A DNA stretch of 64,000 nucleotides from contig NC_084794.1 of assembly GCF_963169125.1 (NCBI RefSeq), positions 225,429,409-225,493,408 of the forward strand, given 5' to 3'. The DNA is from Humulus lupulus. Taxonomy: Eukaryota > Streptophyta > Magnoliopsida > Rosales > Cannabaceae. The notes below the pieces were generated by a model that ran no database searches, was not told the DNA's origin, and worked only from the letters and a program-made list of their open reading frames with translations. Within the stretch, counting starts at the first letter, position 1. Each line of letters begins with the position of its first letter. Below are positions 1 to 9,029 of the stretch, one piece after another. A program made the translations under genes and the position numbers.

Positions 1-1091
1 GGTTCCAATCCCTCTTGTTGTCAATCTTCCCGATCATCCACTTATGGAAGCTCTTCTCTTGCTGCGGGTCACACTTCCTCAAAGGTTCAGTAACTTGACC
101 CTATTTATCTACTCTTAACCTCTTCATAGGGTCGGTGAAGTCATCAAAATGCTTGGGCCTGCGTTTCTTCTTGATAACTTCAAGGCCAGCTGCCTCATAA
201 GGCTTTAGTACTCGTACACTAGGACTGTCGACATCACTGGCAGCAAGAGATGTCTGGGCCTGTGCACTAGAAGGCGGATCACTGGGCTTGTAGTCATGAG
301 GCAAGATATCAGACTTTGTAACTAATTGTAAGTGGGTGGGTCGGCTCTGTTCCGTGGATCGATCTGAGACCACTAAAATCAGTTGCGCCAATTGAGCCAT
401 GATCGTAGTTTGATTCTAAAGTAAGGTTGCCTGGCCCTCCTCAACCCTCTGTAGCCTCTGGGCATAATTAGACTGGCCTTCCTCAATCCGCTTGAGCCTC
501 TACATCAACTGCTCATAATCAGGCTGGGCAACCTGACTATAGGAAGGTGCACAGGCTTGTGAAGTGTCGTCCTCAACCCTCGGGACATCTTCGTAAAAAA
601 TAGAAGCTTCCTTTGCAACCTCTGCCAGCTTCTCTACCTCCTTCTTGGGCTCTACTTCCTCCACTGCAGTCCCATCCTCCACTACAATTGATTCCAACTC
701 AAGGAATAACTTGGAATCAACGTCTGGGAGGCTATTGTAGTAGACTACCTCACCGAGACGTGGCTTCAACATGGAAAATACCACTAACTCCATGGTCGAA
801 TAACATATGTCAGAAAAACTTTAATAAAATAAATTGTTAATCAATGAATTTGTCACATTTAACAAGATAAATTAGAACTTACTCGACGCTTGGAAAACAT
901 AGGAACCAACTCAGCTATCGAAAGAGTGATATTGGTCTTCGTAGCCTAACTAAGCATCTTGGGAATCTGGTTCCCACTATTCTAACCGAACTTACTCCCA
1001 ATAGCTGGCATGGCCTCAAATTCCCAATACAGAAGTGTGAGGGCATAGCCATAGAAACTATACTTCGACTCCTTCTGTTTTTTGCTTGAAC
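1..1091 (-). pseudogene. DUF1985/Ulp1-type MULE protein, downstream part, broken
   Basis: This is the downstream portion of a plant transposon protein, read on the minus strand. Just inside 1091 the translation shows SFYGYALTLLYWEF, the pattern that follows the DUF1985 domain in Ulp1-protease-associated MULE (KI-MULE) proteins. Two in-frame stops follow near 975 and 945. Two longer open pieces come next: 500-793, acidic and KKEVEKLAEVAKEA-rich, and 101-400, ending in a basic KKKRRPKHFDDFTDPMKRLR stretch. The frame continues toward base 1 (KSFHKWMIGKIDN), and the Ulp1 peptidase domain expected further on would lie outside the window. The upstream half lies at 43243-43900, and the two halves stay in frame across the junction. 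The family call comes from recognition of the pattern; a profile search was not run. Confidence 0.7.
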
Positions 1092-3162
1092 TGTAACGAC
1101 CCAAAATTGCTAATAGGGCTTAGTGCCTTAGTTAGCGTGCCAGGAGGGTATAATTGGATATATGTATGTTTAATTGGTTAAATGTGTGATTATGTGTCAT
1201 GCATGATTAATATGATTATATGAATGTATTATAATGCATGTTTATGAGTATTAGATATGCATGTGGGCCCTTTATAGCTTATAAGGGCATATTTGTAACT
1301 TTGGCCTATTTAGGGCAGAAATGTGATTTTACGTGATATATGGTTGATACCACATTATTATGTGGATATATTTGCAGCATATGGCTCGAGACGATCCTAG
1401 TGAGCGGATTGGCAAAATAGTCACAACGGAGTTTAAATACCCAGCTCGGGGGGAGCCTAGGGGTATTTTGGGAATTTAGAGAATATTTTGGGATTTATTG
1501 AGTAATGAATAAATAATTGGTAATTACTTGGACAACGGGATTTAGTGGATAAATATTAGGAACACTTGAGGAATTTGTGGGAACTAAGGGGAAATTACTA
1601 TTTTACCCTTAGAACAATTAAAGGGCTAAGTAATACAAGGGAAGGCATTTTAGTCATTGTATTTGTTAAGGATGATATCAGCTAAGGTCCTAGAAAAAGT
1701 CTAAACCCACTAGACACAAAGGAAACCTCGCTTTCTCTCTCTGTAACGCCCCAAATTCCCTAATATGGCTTGGGCCGAGAGGCAATAATTGAATTAATTG
1801 AGTGCTTATGTGTTATGAGCATGTTATTATATGAATTATGTGAGTTATATTATAATATAACTATATTGGCATGTCTAGGTGTATTAAACATGCATGTGGG
1901 CCCTTTTTTTTAGAAGGGCATTTTCGTAATTTTGGCTCGTTGAGGGCATATTTGAATATATGTATGGTATATGATTGTGACCACATTATTATGTAGATAT
2001 ATTTGGGTTATTTGGCACGAGGCGATCCTAGGGGGGGGGGGGTAAGTTAGCGGTTTAGTCATAGCTAGGTCAAATACCTGGATCGGGGTGAGCCTAGGGG
2101 TATTTTAGTAATTTAGCACATTATCGGAATCTATCAGGTAATGGGAAAATTATTTAGTGATCATTTGAGGATATTGGAGATAACAAGAATTTATGAGACG
2201 TTAATTATGATTAATGGGGAAAAGTGGCAAATGGTGGTAACTGACCAAATTGCCCTTGTGAGCATTGGAGAGGAAAATTTGGGTTAAGGGTATTTACGTC
2301 TTTTGGACAGACCTTAGCTTGACTCAGCTGGTTTGGAAGGCTGTGGAAAGCAGAGGAACACTCAGAAAACAAAAGGAAAAGCTCTCACTCTCTCTTTCCC
2401 GCAGCTCTCTCTCTCCCTCCCTAGTGACTTGATAATTTTGATGTTTTTGAGGAAACAAAGCTTGGGAATTGAAGGGTTGGTGTTTAGGATTAAGCTAGGA
2501 GTAACTTGGGGGCCATAATTCAACTATTGGAGGTAAGGATTAACTCTGTTTGTGAGTTTAATTTATGGCGGTTTAAGTTTTGTTAGAATTTTAAACCTTG
2601 ATGGGTTTTGAGTTTGGGTTTGGATTTAAGTTGGTTATTGGGATGTTTGGGATGCATATGTTGTGTAATAATTCTTTTGGGATTCAGTTGGGACTTTGGG
2701 GAAACCTTGGGGTGTTTTGGAAGGTTTGGGTTTGGAGAAAATGAAGGAGAAACCCATTTTTTCTGGGTTCGTGAAGGAGCGTCGCGGCGCTGTTCTTTCA
2801 AGCTGCGGTGCAGGGGTATTCCAGAGCAGGGAGCCCTGGCTGTGTGATGCGGCGCTTGGGGGGTTGCGCGGCAGTGCTAGGCCAAATTTCAGGATCCCCA
2901 AAAACAAATTTTTAGGGTTTTTTCCTAGGGGCTCGAGGGACGACTTCACTACCCCGTTTGGTGGAATGGGAGGTTCCGAGAGCACGGGATTGGTCCTGTG
3001 ATTCATTTATGAAATTGAATATTGATAAGATATTATCTATGGGTTGTGACTAGGTTATCGCTAAGGCTCAGGAGAGGATCGTTCTCGGGGGTCATGCTTG
3101 CTTTCTTATTTGCTTGTGCTTGGACCAAAGGTAAGAAAACTGCACTCGATGTGTGAGATATG

Positions 3163-3395
3163 TGATTAGGGCTCGGCCCCATTGTTAAATGTATTATGAT
3201 TCAGGCTCGGCCCCGTTGTTGAGTGTATTATGATTAGGGCTCAGCCCCGTTGTTGATTGTATTATGATTAGGGCTCGACTCTACTGTAAAATGTAATATT
3301 ATTGAGGCTTAGCCCAGTTGTTAAATGTATTATGATTGGGGATTGGCCCAACTGTTAAATGCAAGCATGATTAGGACTCGGGCCCACCTAATGAG
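3163..3395 (+). repeat. 34-bp minisatellite in LTR H, about 7 copies
   Basis: Diverged copies of a unit beginning GATTAGGGCTCGGCCCC and ending in a TTGTTAAATGTATTAT-like tail. The period is 34-35 bp, with roughly seven copies. It lies downstream of the GGTAAGAAAA landmark, where related LTRs also carry internal repeats. Confidence 0.8.
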
Positions 3396-3577
3396 CATGA
3401 TTATAATTATGCATGTCTATACCTTTGTAAGTACATTGTAATGTGTTGTATCTGTGTATGATGAATGTATTATATGTATGTCTGTTTCCGGCTGGGAGGT
3501 TCGGCTTTTAAGTCGGAAGTCGATCTATTGCACCTAACCAAGAGCTCGGCCTACTAGTCAAGGGTATATTTGATCAA

Positions 3578-3780
3578 AAAGGGCTCGTCTTATAAGCCAA
3601 GGGACTACAGGGGCTTGACTTATAAACTGAGGGATTAAAAGGGGCCCGAATTATGAGTCTAGGAGTTTACAAGGCTCGACTTATAAGTCGAGGGTTTACA
3701 AGGCCGAATTATAAGTCGAAGGATTACAAGGCCCGACTTATGAGTCAGGGGTTTGCAAGGCTCGTCTTGTGAGCCATGAT
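3578..3780 (+). repeat. About 31-bp dyad repeat array in LTR H
   Basis: Six or seven degenerate copies of GGCTCGACTTATAAGTCGAG followed by a GGnTTACAA spacer. The best copy is itself a perfect palindrome (CTCGACTTATAAGTCGAG near 3675), so each unit can form a hairpin. Confidence 0.75.
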
Positions 3781-3830
3781 CGGCATTATGCGCGTTGAGT
3801 GCAGGCCGTTATGGCTAGGCCACCCCGGAA

Positions 3831-3971
3831 GTGCATTATGCACTTGACTGGCTCAGATGCCATAGGAATGAACGGGGTTGCATTATGCACTTGACTGGCT
3901 CGGATGCCATAGGAATGAACGAGAGTGCATTATGCACTTGACTGGCTCAGATGCCAAAGGAATGAATGGGA
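3831..3971 (+). repeat. 47-bp tandem repeat in LTR H, 3 copies
   Basis: TGCATTATGCAC begins copies at 3832, 3879 and 3926, a constant 47-bp period. Each copy continues TTGACTGGCTCnGATGCCA and GGAATGAA. The leading GTGCATTATGCAC is an inverted repeat. Confidence 0.9.
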
Positions 3972-5368
3972 GTGTGACACACACTTGTGTGACCCTATGG
4001 TCACTTTCTTGTACAGTGTTATGCTTGGTTCCAGTTATTACTGTTAAGTATGTTGTTATATTTTGCGGACTATTTGAATTTGTTAATGTGTTTTCTTGGT
4101 GAGTCTTTTGGCTCATGGGTGCTTTGTGGTGCAGGTAAGGGTAAGGAGAACCTTGGCCAGCCATGAATTGGAGAGCATTAGGGGCAATGTGTACATATTC
4201 AGTCTGCTTGACCGCCACGACCGAGGTATTGTAGGGGAACTGAGGTTGGACCCTGTTTTGCCGCTTAGGTCGGCTTATCTTGTATCCCTGAGTTGTAAAA
4301 AAAAATTTAAACTTGCATTTTTGGGATCCCATGTAAAGACTAAAGTGTTCTTTTAATGGAAATGTTTATTCGTTGACCAAGAATTTTAATACATGAAACC
4401 TTAGTGGCCTAATCACATGTTTTAGATCAAATGACTCATTTAGAGGCTGGAAGCTTGTGAGGATTCAATCATAATTGAGGTTTATCACTAAGGACCAAGA
4501 CTGAGGATCGTGCTCGGGACTGTTCTTAATCCTCCGCTCGAAAATTCAAGGTAAGAAAATTTCACCCTTGTTTGGCTGTGTTGGGACTGAGATTCCCTGC
4601 ATCTGGATATATGTGTTGTGTAACTGTGATATTGTTATGCGAAACATGAAATGAACGACCTAAGAGAGTCGGGGCTAATGACTTGCGCACAGGACGAGGC
4701 TCGACCACTGTGAGCCGAGTTCAGCTAAATAAACAATGGACTCGGCCTAAGCGAGCCGGAGTCGGTTGAGTAAACAGAGGGCTTGGCCTAAGGGCGCCGA
4801 CCCTGAGTATTTGCATATTGATTGAGATATATTTCTGAACGTACATGTTTACTACTAATAGTTTGATGCTTATAATTTCCTGAACTTCTGGATGATTGTC
4901 TTATGATTGATTTGATGCTACCACTGATTATGTATTTGTTGTTATGGTTTTCTTGCTGGGCCTTGGCTCACGGGTGCTACGTGGTGCAGGTAAAGGTAAG
5001 GGTAAGCTGGACCAACCATGAGTTGGAGAGCTCTGGGGGCGAGGTGTACATTGTCAGTTGCTCGTCCGCCACGGTCAAGGAAAAGTACAGAGACAGATCC
5101 TAAAATTTTTATTTTGCCATTGAAGTGGCCACTGGTTGTACATAACTTTTGAGAATTGTAAATTGTTTCTTAAATCCTATTTTTTTTTGGATCCCATGTT
5201 CCAAATATCTATTTCAATGAAAATTAACTGTTTACGACCAAAATCTTTTAACCCTAACCATATAGTTGACTTTAGGATCACATTTTTATTCAAACAACTT
5301 GATTAGCAAGTCTTACACTATTTCAAATACATAGTGTAACAATCTTGGTTATCCAGTGCGTTGCAACT

Positions 5369-5385
5369 TGGTATCAGAGCAGTCT
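5369..5385 (+). other. Element A primer-binding site
   Basis: TGGTATCAGAGCAG starts 3 bases after the LTR end at 5365. It matches the usual plant initiator-methionine tRNA primer site, which places the start of A's internal domain here. Confidence 0.85.
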
Positions 5386-5750
5386 ATGTTTAAGGGTTCC
5401 TGAAGATTGCTGGGCATGTACACTCGCCGCTAAAGACAAGCTCGACTCAAGGTTTGGTAATTGTATATATGTGATTATATGCCTAAATGTTTGAATGAAA
5501 TATAAATGCTTTGTTGCATGATTAATAGGGAGCATGAGATATTGATAGGGCCTGGCCCTTGACTGCTGTGTGACTGTTATGAGGCATGCTTATTAGCATT
5601 GCTGCTGCATGTGAATGAATATTTGAATGCTTGTTTGCATTTTGATTTCTTTTGGCTGGTTGAGTTTCAATGGTGGACTATGGAAAGACTGTTAACCTGT
5701 CATCATTACCTGACCGCCAAGTCGTTGATTACAGATAAACTCTAATAGCT

Positions 5751-5958
5751 ATGCGTCTAAGGCAATCTATACGACTAGATGACACAGGGTCTGAGGATAG
5801 AGATGAGGATCAGGGCCAGAACCCTTTGCCAGTCCCTAAGAACTGGCAGCAGATACATGCAGATATGCAAGCCCAGTTATAGAGTCAAGAAGAGAGAATT
5901 CGCCTCTTGAGACAGCAGGCTCCGTCAGGGAGTGTTGCACCTATTTTGCCACCTGCTG
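5751..5958 (+). pseudogene. Element A gag, N-terminal fragment
   Basis: An ATG at 5751 opens a basic then acidic N-terminus (MRLRQSIRLDDTGSEDRDED) typical in position for Tekay-type Gag. The frame runs to the B insertion at 5959, interrupted by a TAG near 5879. It sits 370 bp after the primer site. The reading resumes after element B at 15630. It is dead: one stop here, and the middle of the gene is missing after 15802. Confidence 0.65.
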
Positions 5959-6394
5959 TGTAGAGTCCAAGAACTTTACTTAGCTAATTGTTTAGTAGTA
6001 TTATAGTATGTTTAGTGTTATCATTGTTACTTTGGATTTTTGGTTCAGACCGGGAGTTATTTGGACACTCATAGTAGTACTTATAGATTTTCTAAGTTTA
6101 ACCTATAGTTTAAGAATATTAAGTATAACCTAAGGTTTGATTAATGTGTCTGATATTAAGGAATATATTATTATATTATAAGGTTTAGACATCAACCAAT
6201 AGGATTTTAAGCACATGTTTTGAATGGTAATTAAGGATTTAGTATTTTTGAGGATTAAATTAAATAAGGGTAAAAGTTTGAATGTATAGGGTCAGTCAGC
6301 AGCTTTGAGCACGTTGAGGGCTTAGTCAAGGCTGTTTACTCCATTCAAACTCAGCTAAAAATGTGTAAATTCGTGTTTAAATATTCAGCGTATG

Positions 6395-6522
6395 CCGATA
6401 TATCGCAGCTATAGGGGGCGATATGTCGCAGCACGTAGATACGGAAAACACGAATCGATGCACGGTCGCCTCGGGAACAAAGGTCCAGGCGATATATCGC
6501 CTATAGGGGGCGATATATCGCC
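6395..6522 (+). promoter_or_regulatory. Cluster of four CGATATATCG palindromes in LTR B
   Basis: Palindromes at 6395-6406, 6418-6429 (one change), 6488-6501 and 6509-6522; the last two are perfect GGCGATATATCGCC separated by 7 bases. The same cluster lies in the 3' LTR (14143-14270) and, on the minus strand, in the older solo LTR (34921-35050). It lies about 180-310 bp upstream of the TATA box, so a protein-binding role is plausible but is inferred. Confidence 0.6.
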
Positions 6523-6704
6523 TCCACCAGCATGAATTCAAATACATTTGAATTCTTTTCCCTTCAGCCATTCAAACTCCTTCAACAGTCCAGCATCTTC
6601 TGAACGAGTCTTCAGCCTCTGCTGAACGATTATTCAAATGATTTTCACCTAAAAAGCCATTATTTTTATTCAAGTAAAATCAAGATATTTTCATTCCCAA
6701 ACTC

Positions 6705-6712
6705 TATAAATA
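6705..6712 (+). promoter_or_regulatory. TATA box of LTR B
   Basis: TATAAATA within CTCTATAAATAGGACC, a strong plant TATA context. The same site is at 14453-14460 in the 3' LTR. Transcription would start about 30 bp downstream, defining U3/R. Confidence 0.7.
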
Positions 6713-7878
6713 GGACCTAGTACCCAGCCATTATTCACCATTTGCTCTAAGTTCAGAGGCTGCTAGTGTTAAGTGAGTGAGAGAGTGTAAACACTTGGTT
6801 TGGGGAAAAACTATAAGCTTAAACATCATAAGCTTATCAAACACTTGGGAAGTAAGTGAGTGCTATAGTATTTCGGTGGATGTTAGATTGATCTTGCAAT
6901 CTTTGAGGTAAACTCAAAACTCTAGTCCTTTCTGTATTCTATGTTATTTCTTTTCTCAAAACCTTCTACTCAGTCCCCTAACCTTATTCTTATTTTTGGT
7001 TAGGGAATCCAAGTTCTTAAGCACTTAAGTGGTGGTAAGCATATTTTCGTTTAATGGTTTAGTCTTCCTATTCTCTTTCATTTCATCTCCTTTCTTTAGA
7101 CTCACCCTTGTTCATTGTGGTTTTAGGAGTGTTCCAAAAGTCCTAACTCAGTCCATTTTATCCCGGTAACTTTGGTAAGGAAAATAGGCTAGAATTAATA
7201 TGTTATGTGCTTATGTTATCTATATGTTTATGTTATTAAAAGTGTTATGATATGTATATGTGTATGTAGGCTTGGGCATATGACCCATATGACTAACAAG
7301 ACCCCAAATGGGTTATGGGCATATGACCTACTTAGCTAGTAGGACCCCATTAACCCCATGGGCATATGCTTGTTTAGTCTATGGGACCCCAAGTAATAAT
7401 GGCCATTATAATAAGTGTATGTTATATGTATTATGTTAAGTCTTTATGTTTTCTTATGAAATTGTGTATATGACTATGTGTTAGGTTTTTCCTTGCTGGG
7501 CATTAGGCTCACTCCTTTCTGTTTATGTGCAGGAAAATAAGCTTAGAGGCGGTAAGATTCGTGACGCTTGGAGAATGTGTATCGATGATGAATGGAGTCA
7601 AGGGGCCGAGCGTTATCGATTCGAGGATGTAGTCTCCTTTTATGTTTTTTATGGTTTTACATGTATTTTCCGCATTATTATGTAATGTCTTTTATTTTAA
7701 ATCTTATTTTGTTTTAAAGACAATGGGATCCCAAAATCCTTCTTAGTATTCTGTTTCTTTGTAAATAACTCTTATTTTCAAGTTACTCAATAAATTATGG
7801 TATTTTCGTAAAATGTAAGTTTTTTATGTATAGTTTCGATAATGGTCCAATTAGTCTAGATTAGTGGGTCATTACAGT

Positions 7879-7895
7879 TGGTATCAGAGCAAACG
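7879..7895 (+). other. Element B primer-binding site
   Basis: TGGTATCAGAGC begins two bases after the 5' LTR end, complementary to the 3' end of initiator-methionine tRNA as in most plant LTR elements. Confidence 0.92.
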
Positions 7896-7955
7896 GTTCC
7901 TTCGCATGAAGTTCTCCTCGATACACATGCTCAAAGCTCCGAATCGGACCGCCAA

Positions 7956-8030
7956 GTAAGTGTTTAAGTTACAAGTTACAAGTTACCTTGTCTATGTGTA
8001 TAGCTAACAACTTTAGTGTTTATGTTTCAG
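7956..8030 (+). other. Candidate leader intron of element B
   Basis: GTAAGT at 7956 (preceded by CCAA) and TATGTTTCAG ending at 8030 form a well-shaped 75-nt plant intron with a T-rich 3' end. Removing it would delete the ATG at 8016 and place the ATG at 8037 close to the new junction. Short upstream ATGs (for example 7911) would remain. No transcript evidence is available from sequence alone. Confidence 0.35.
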
Positions 8031-8036
8031 TTAAAA

Positions 8037-8504
8037 ATGAATGGAGCTTTAACCTACCAAGATATCCGAGCCATTAAGGCCTTAAAAAGAATAAGGGAGC
8101 CAAGAAACACCATAGGAGCCTTAGAAAGGATTACACGAAGGTTGCTTTTGTTTCACCAAGCAATAGGTGGCCTTCAAGAGGCTAAACAAATAATGCTAAG
8201 ATCAACGGAACAATATGTATTAGTGATTAGGTTGTTTAAAGATTTCCATCCTGTAATAGCAGCCTTAGAAGAAATATGGGAAGAAATGAATGATGAGGAT
8301 GAATCACCATTAGCAATGAGATACTACTTCCTCTTAGTTAGGTTCACCGCAAAATTTGAATTTCAATTCACCAAGGAGCAAAAGAATAGGATTCTCACAA
8401 ACCTTCCTAGAGGGCATTTTGATGCTCATGATAATGATGACTATGAGGCTATAGATGATGATATGTTAGATGACGGATCAGATGTAGAAGATCCCGATTT
8501 TTAG
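8037..8504 (+). CDS. Extra ORF between primer site and gag of element B (unknown)
   Basis: A 155-codon ORF on the same strand as gag-pol, 525 bp upstream of it. I do not recognise the protein. From MNGALTYQDIRAIKALKRI it is mostly helix-forming, with basic residues early (about 10-45), a long amphipathic middle (FHPVIAALEEIWEEMNDED around 80-98), and a strongly acidic C-terminus (DNDDYEAIDDDMLDDGSDVE). There is no signal peptide, membrane segment, zinc finger or nucleic-acid-binding motif that I can see. An in-frame ATG at 8016 would add seven residues, but a candidate intron ends at 8030, so I chose 8037. Canonical Tekay elements are not known to me to need such an ORF. It may be a captured host fragment or an accessory retroelement protein like the ORF1 of Ogre elements; both are inference. 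The spacer after it holds AATAAA at 8574. Confidence 0.55.
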   Translation: MNGALTYQDIRAIKALKRIREPRNTIGALERITRRLLLFHQAIGGLQEAKQIMLRSTEQYVLVIRLFKDFHPVIAALEEIWEEMNDEDESPLAMRYYFLLVRFTAKFEFQFTKEQKNRILTNLPRGHFDAHDNDDYEAIDDDMLDDGSDVEDPDF

Positions 8505-8714
8505 ATTAGTAGTTTTTATTTGTTTTATTTACTTTTATGTTATGATTGTAATAAGTGAAATTGTTTTCCAAATGAATAAACATGCTATTTGAATATCATG
8601 TGTGAGTTTGAAATTTTTTTCACAATCATAATAAATACTAAATAAAATGAATAATGACTGAGTTCGGTGAGGGTGGATACGAATCAATGAACCTGGTTTC
8701 CTTGTTGAGAGTTA

Positions 8715-8770
8715 GGGGGCCTTAGTAGTGGGAACGATTTTACTGATCCCAGCCCTCCCTCAATATGGTT
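8715..8770 (+). other. Leader block of B shared with copia element C
   Basis: GGGGGCCTTAGTAGTGGGAA and the next 25 bases align with C's leader at 31176-31222 (GGGGGCCTTTGTAGTGAGAA). Both blocks run on through a GAACGA, then GAT..CAGC..TCC pattern. Both lie between the primer site and gag, although B is Ty3/gypsy and C is Ty1/copia. The function is unknown; packaging or dimerisation is a guess. Confidence 0.6.
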
Positions 8771-9029
8771 AACTTTGGAACAAAGATAAGTTTCGAGCCT
8801 GAGAATTAAGTCATATAGGATTATTAGAAACACACTTAGAAAATAAAGATGACTTGTTTTTCTAAGTATAGAAACCCACTCTAATAATAAATAAAGACCT
8901 ATATAATTTTTCATAAAAAGTCATAATAAATAGGTCCGAGATATGTTTGTTTTAGAATAAGTTTTTGCCTTAGAGCCTATTAGGAAAAAGTTCTAACATG
9001 TTTCTTTTAACTGTTAGAACTCTGCTACG

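Larger units (their letters stand above)
1742..4445 (+). mobile_element. LTR H: 3'-truncated Tekay-like LTR inside A's 5' LTR
   Basis: Begins TGTAACGCCCC directly after the CTCTC of A's LTR. It shares the LTR landmarks of A: a GAGCCTAGGGGTATTTT block near 2090, GGTAAGAAAA near 3130, the GGCTCATGGGTGCT...GGTGCAGG module at 4091-4140, and TGGGATCCCA at 4322-4331. No coding sequence, primer site or second LTR is present, so it behaves as a solo LTR. Its right end lacks the expected terminal TTACA; A resumes at about 4446. Because a deletion removed the right border, no target duplication can be checked. Open frames at 2333-3006 are accidental and overlap on both strands. Confidence 0.75.
1092..5365 (+). 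repeat. Element A 5' LTR, split by LTR H
   Basis: Pieces 1092-1741 and 4446-5365 together give about 1570 bp and align with the 3' LTR at 41668-43242 (1575 bp). The inserted sequence H lies between them. About 100 bp of A present in the other LTR (roughly 42330-42425) is missing here, so the end of H and adjoining A sequence were deleted together. The right piece carries the GGCTCACGGGTGCT...GTGGTGCAGG module (4951-5000) and the GGATCC palindrome (5188-5197), 168 bp before the LTR end. Confidence 0.85.
5959..7876 (+). repeat. Element B 5' LTR
   Basis: 1918 bp, TG...CA. Contains four CGATATATCG-type palindromes (6395-6522), a TATA box (6705-6712), a 43-bp repeat with GGGCATATG at 7274, 7317 and 7360, the GGCTCA...TGTGCAGG module (7490-7540) and TGGGATCCCA (7724-7733), 143 bp before the LTR end. 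This copy would drive transcription of the element. Confidence 0.97.

Noticed and set aside
2333..3006. Overlapping open frames on both strands in LTR H
   Set aside because: They lie in non-coding LTR sequence, overlap each other, and show no domain or codon pattern. The local GC-rich patch explains the open frames.
3163..3971. CRISPR-like arrays of regular repeats
   Set aside because: Units are contiguous and diverged, without unique spacers, and this is a plant LTR.
8684..8914. Minus-strand ORF in B's leader
   Set aside because: Short, antisense, no homology; it overlaps the shared leader block and is likely chance.
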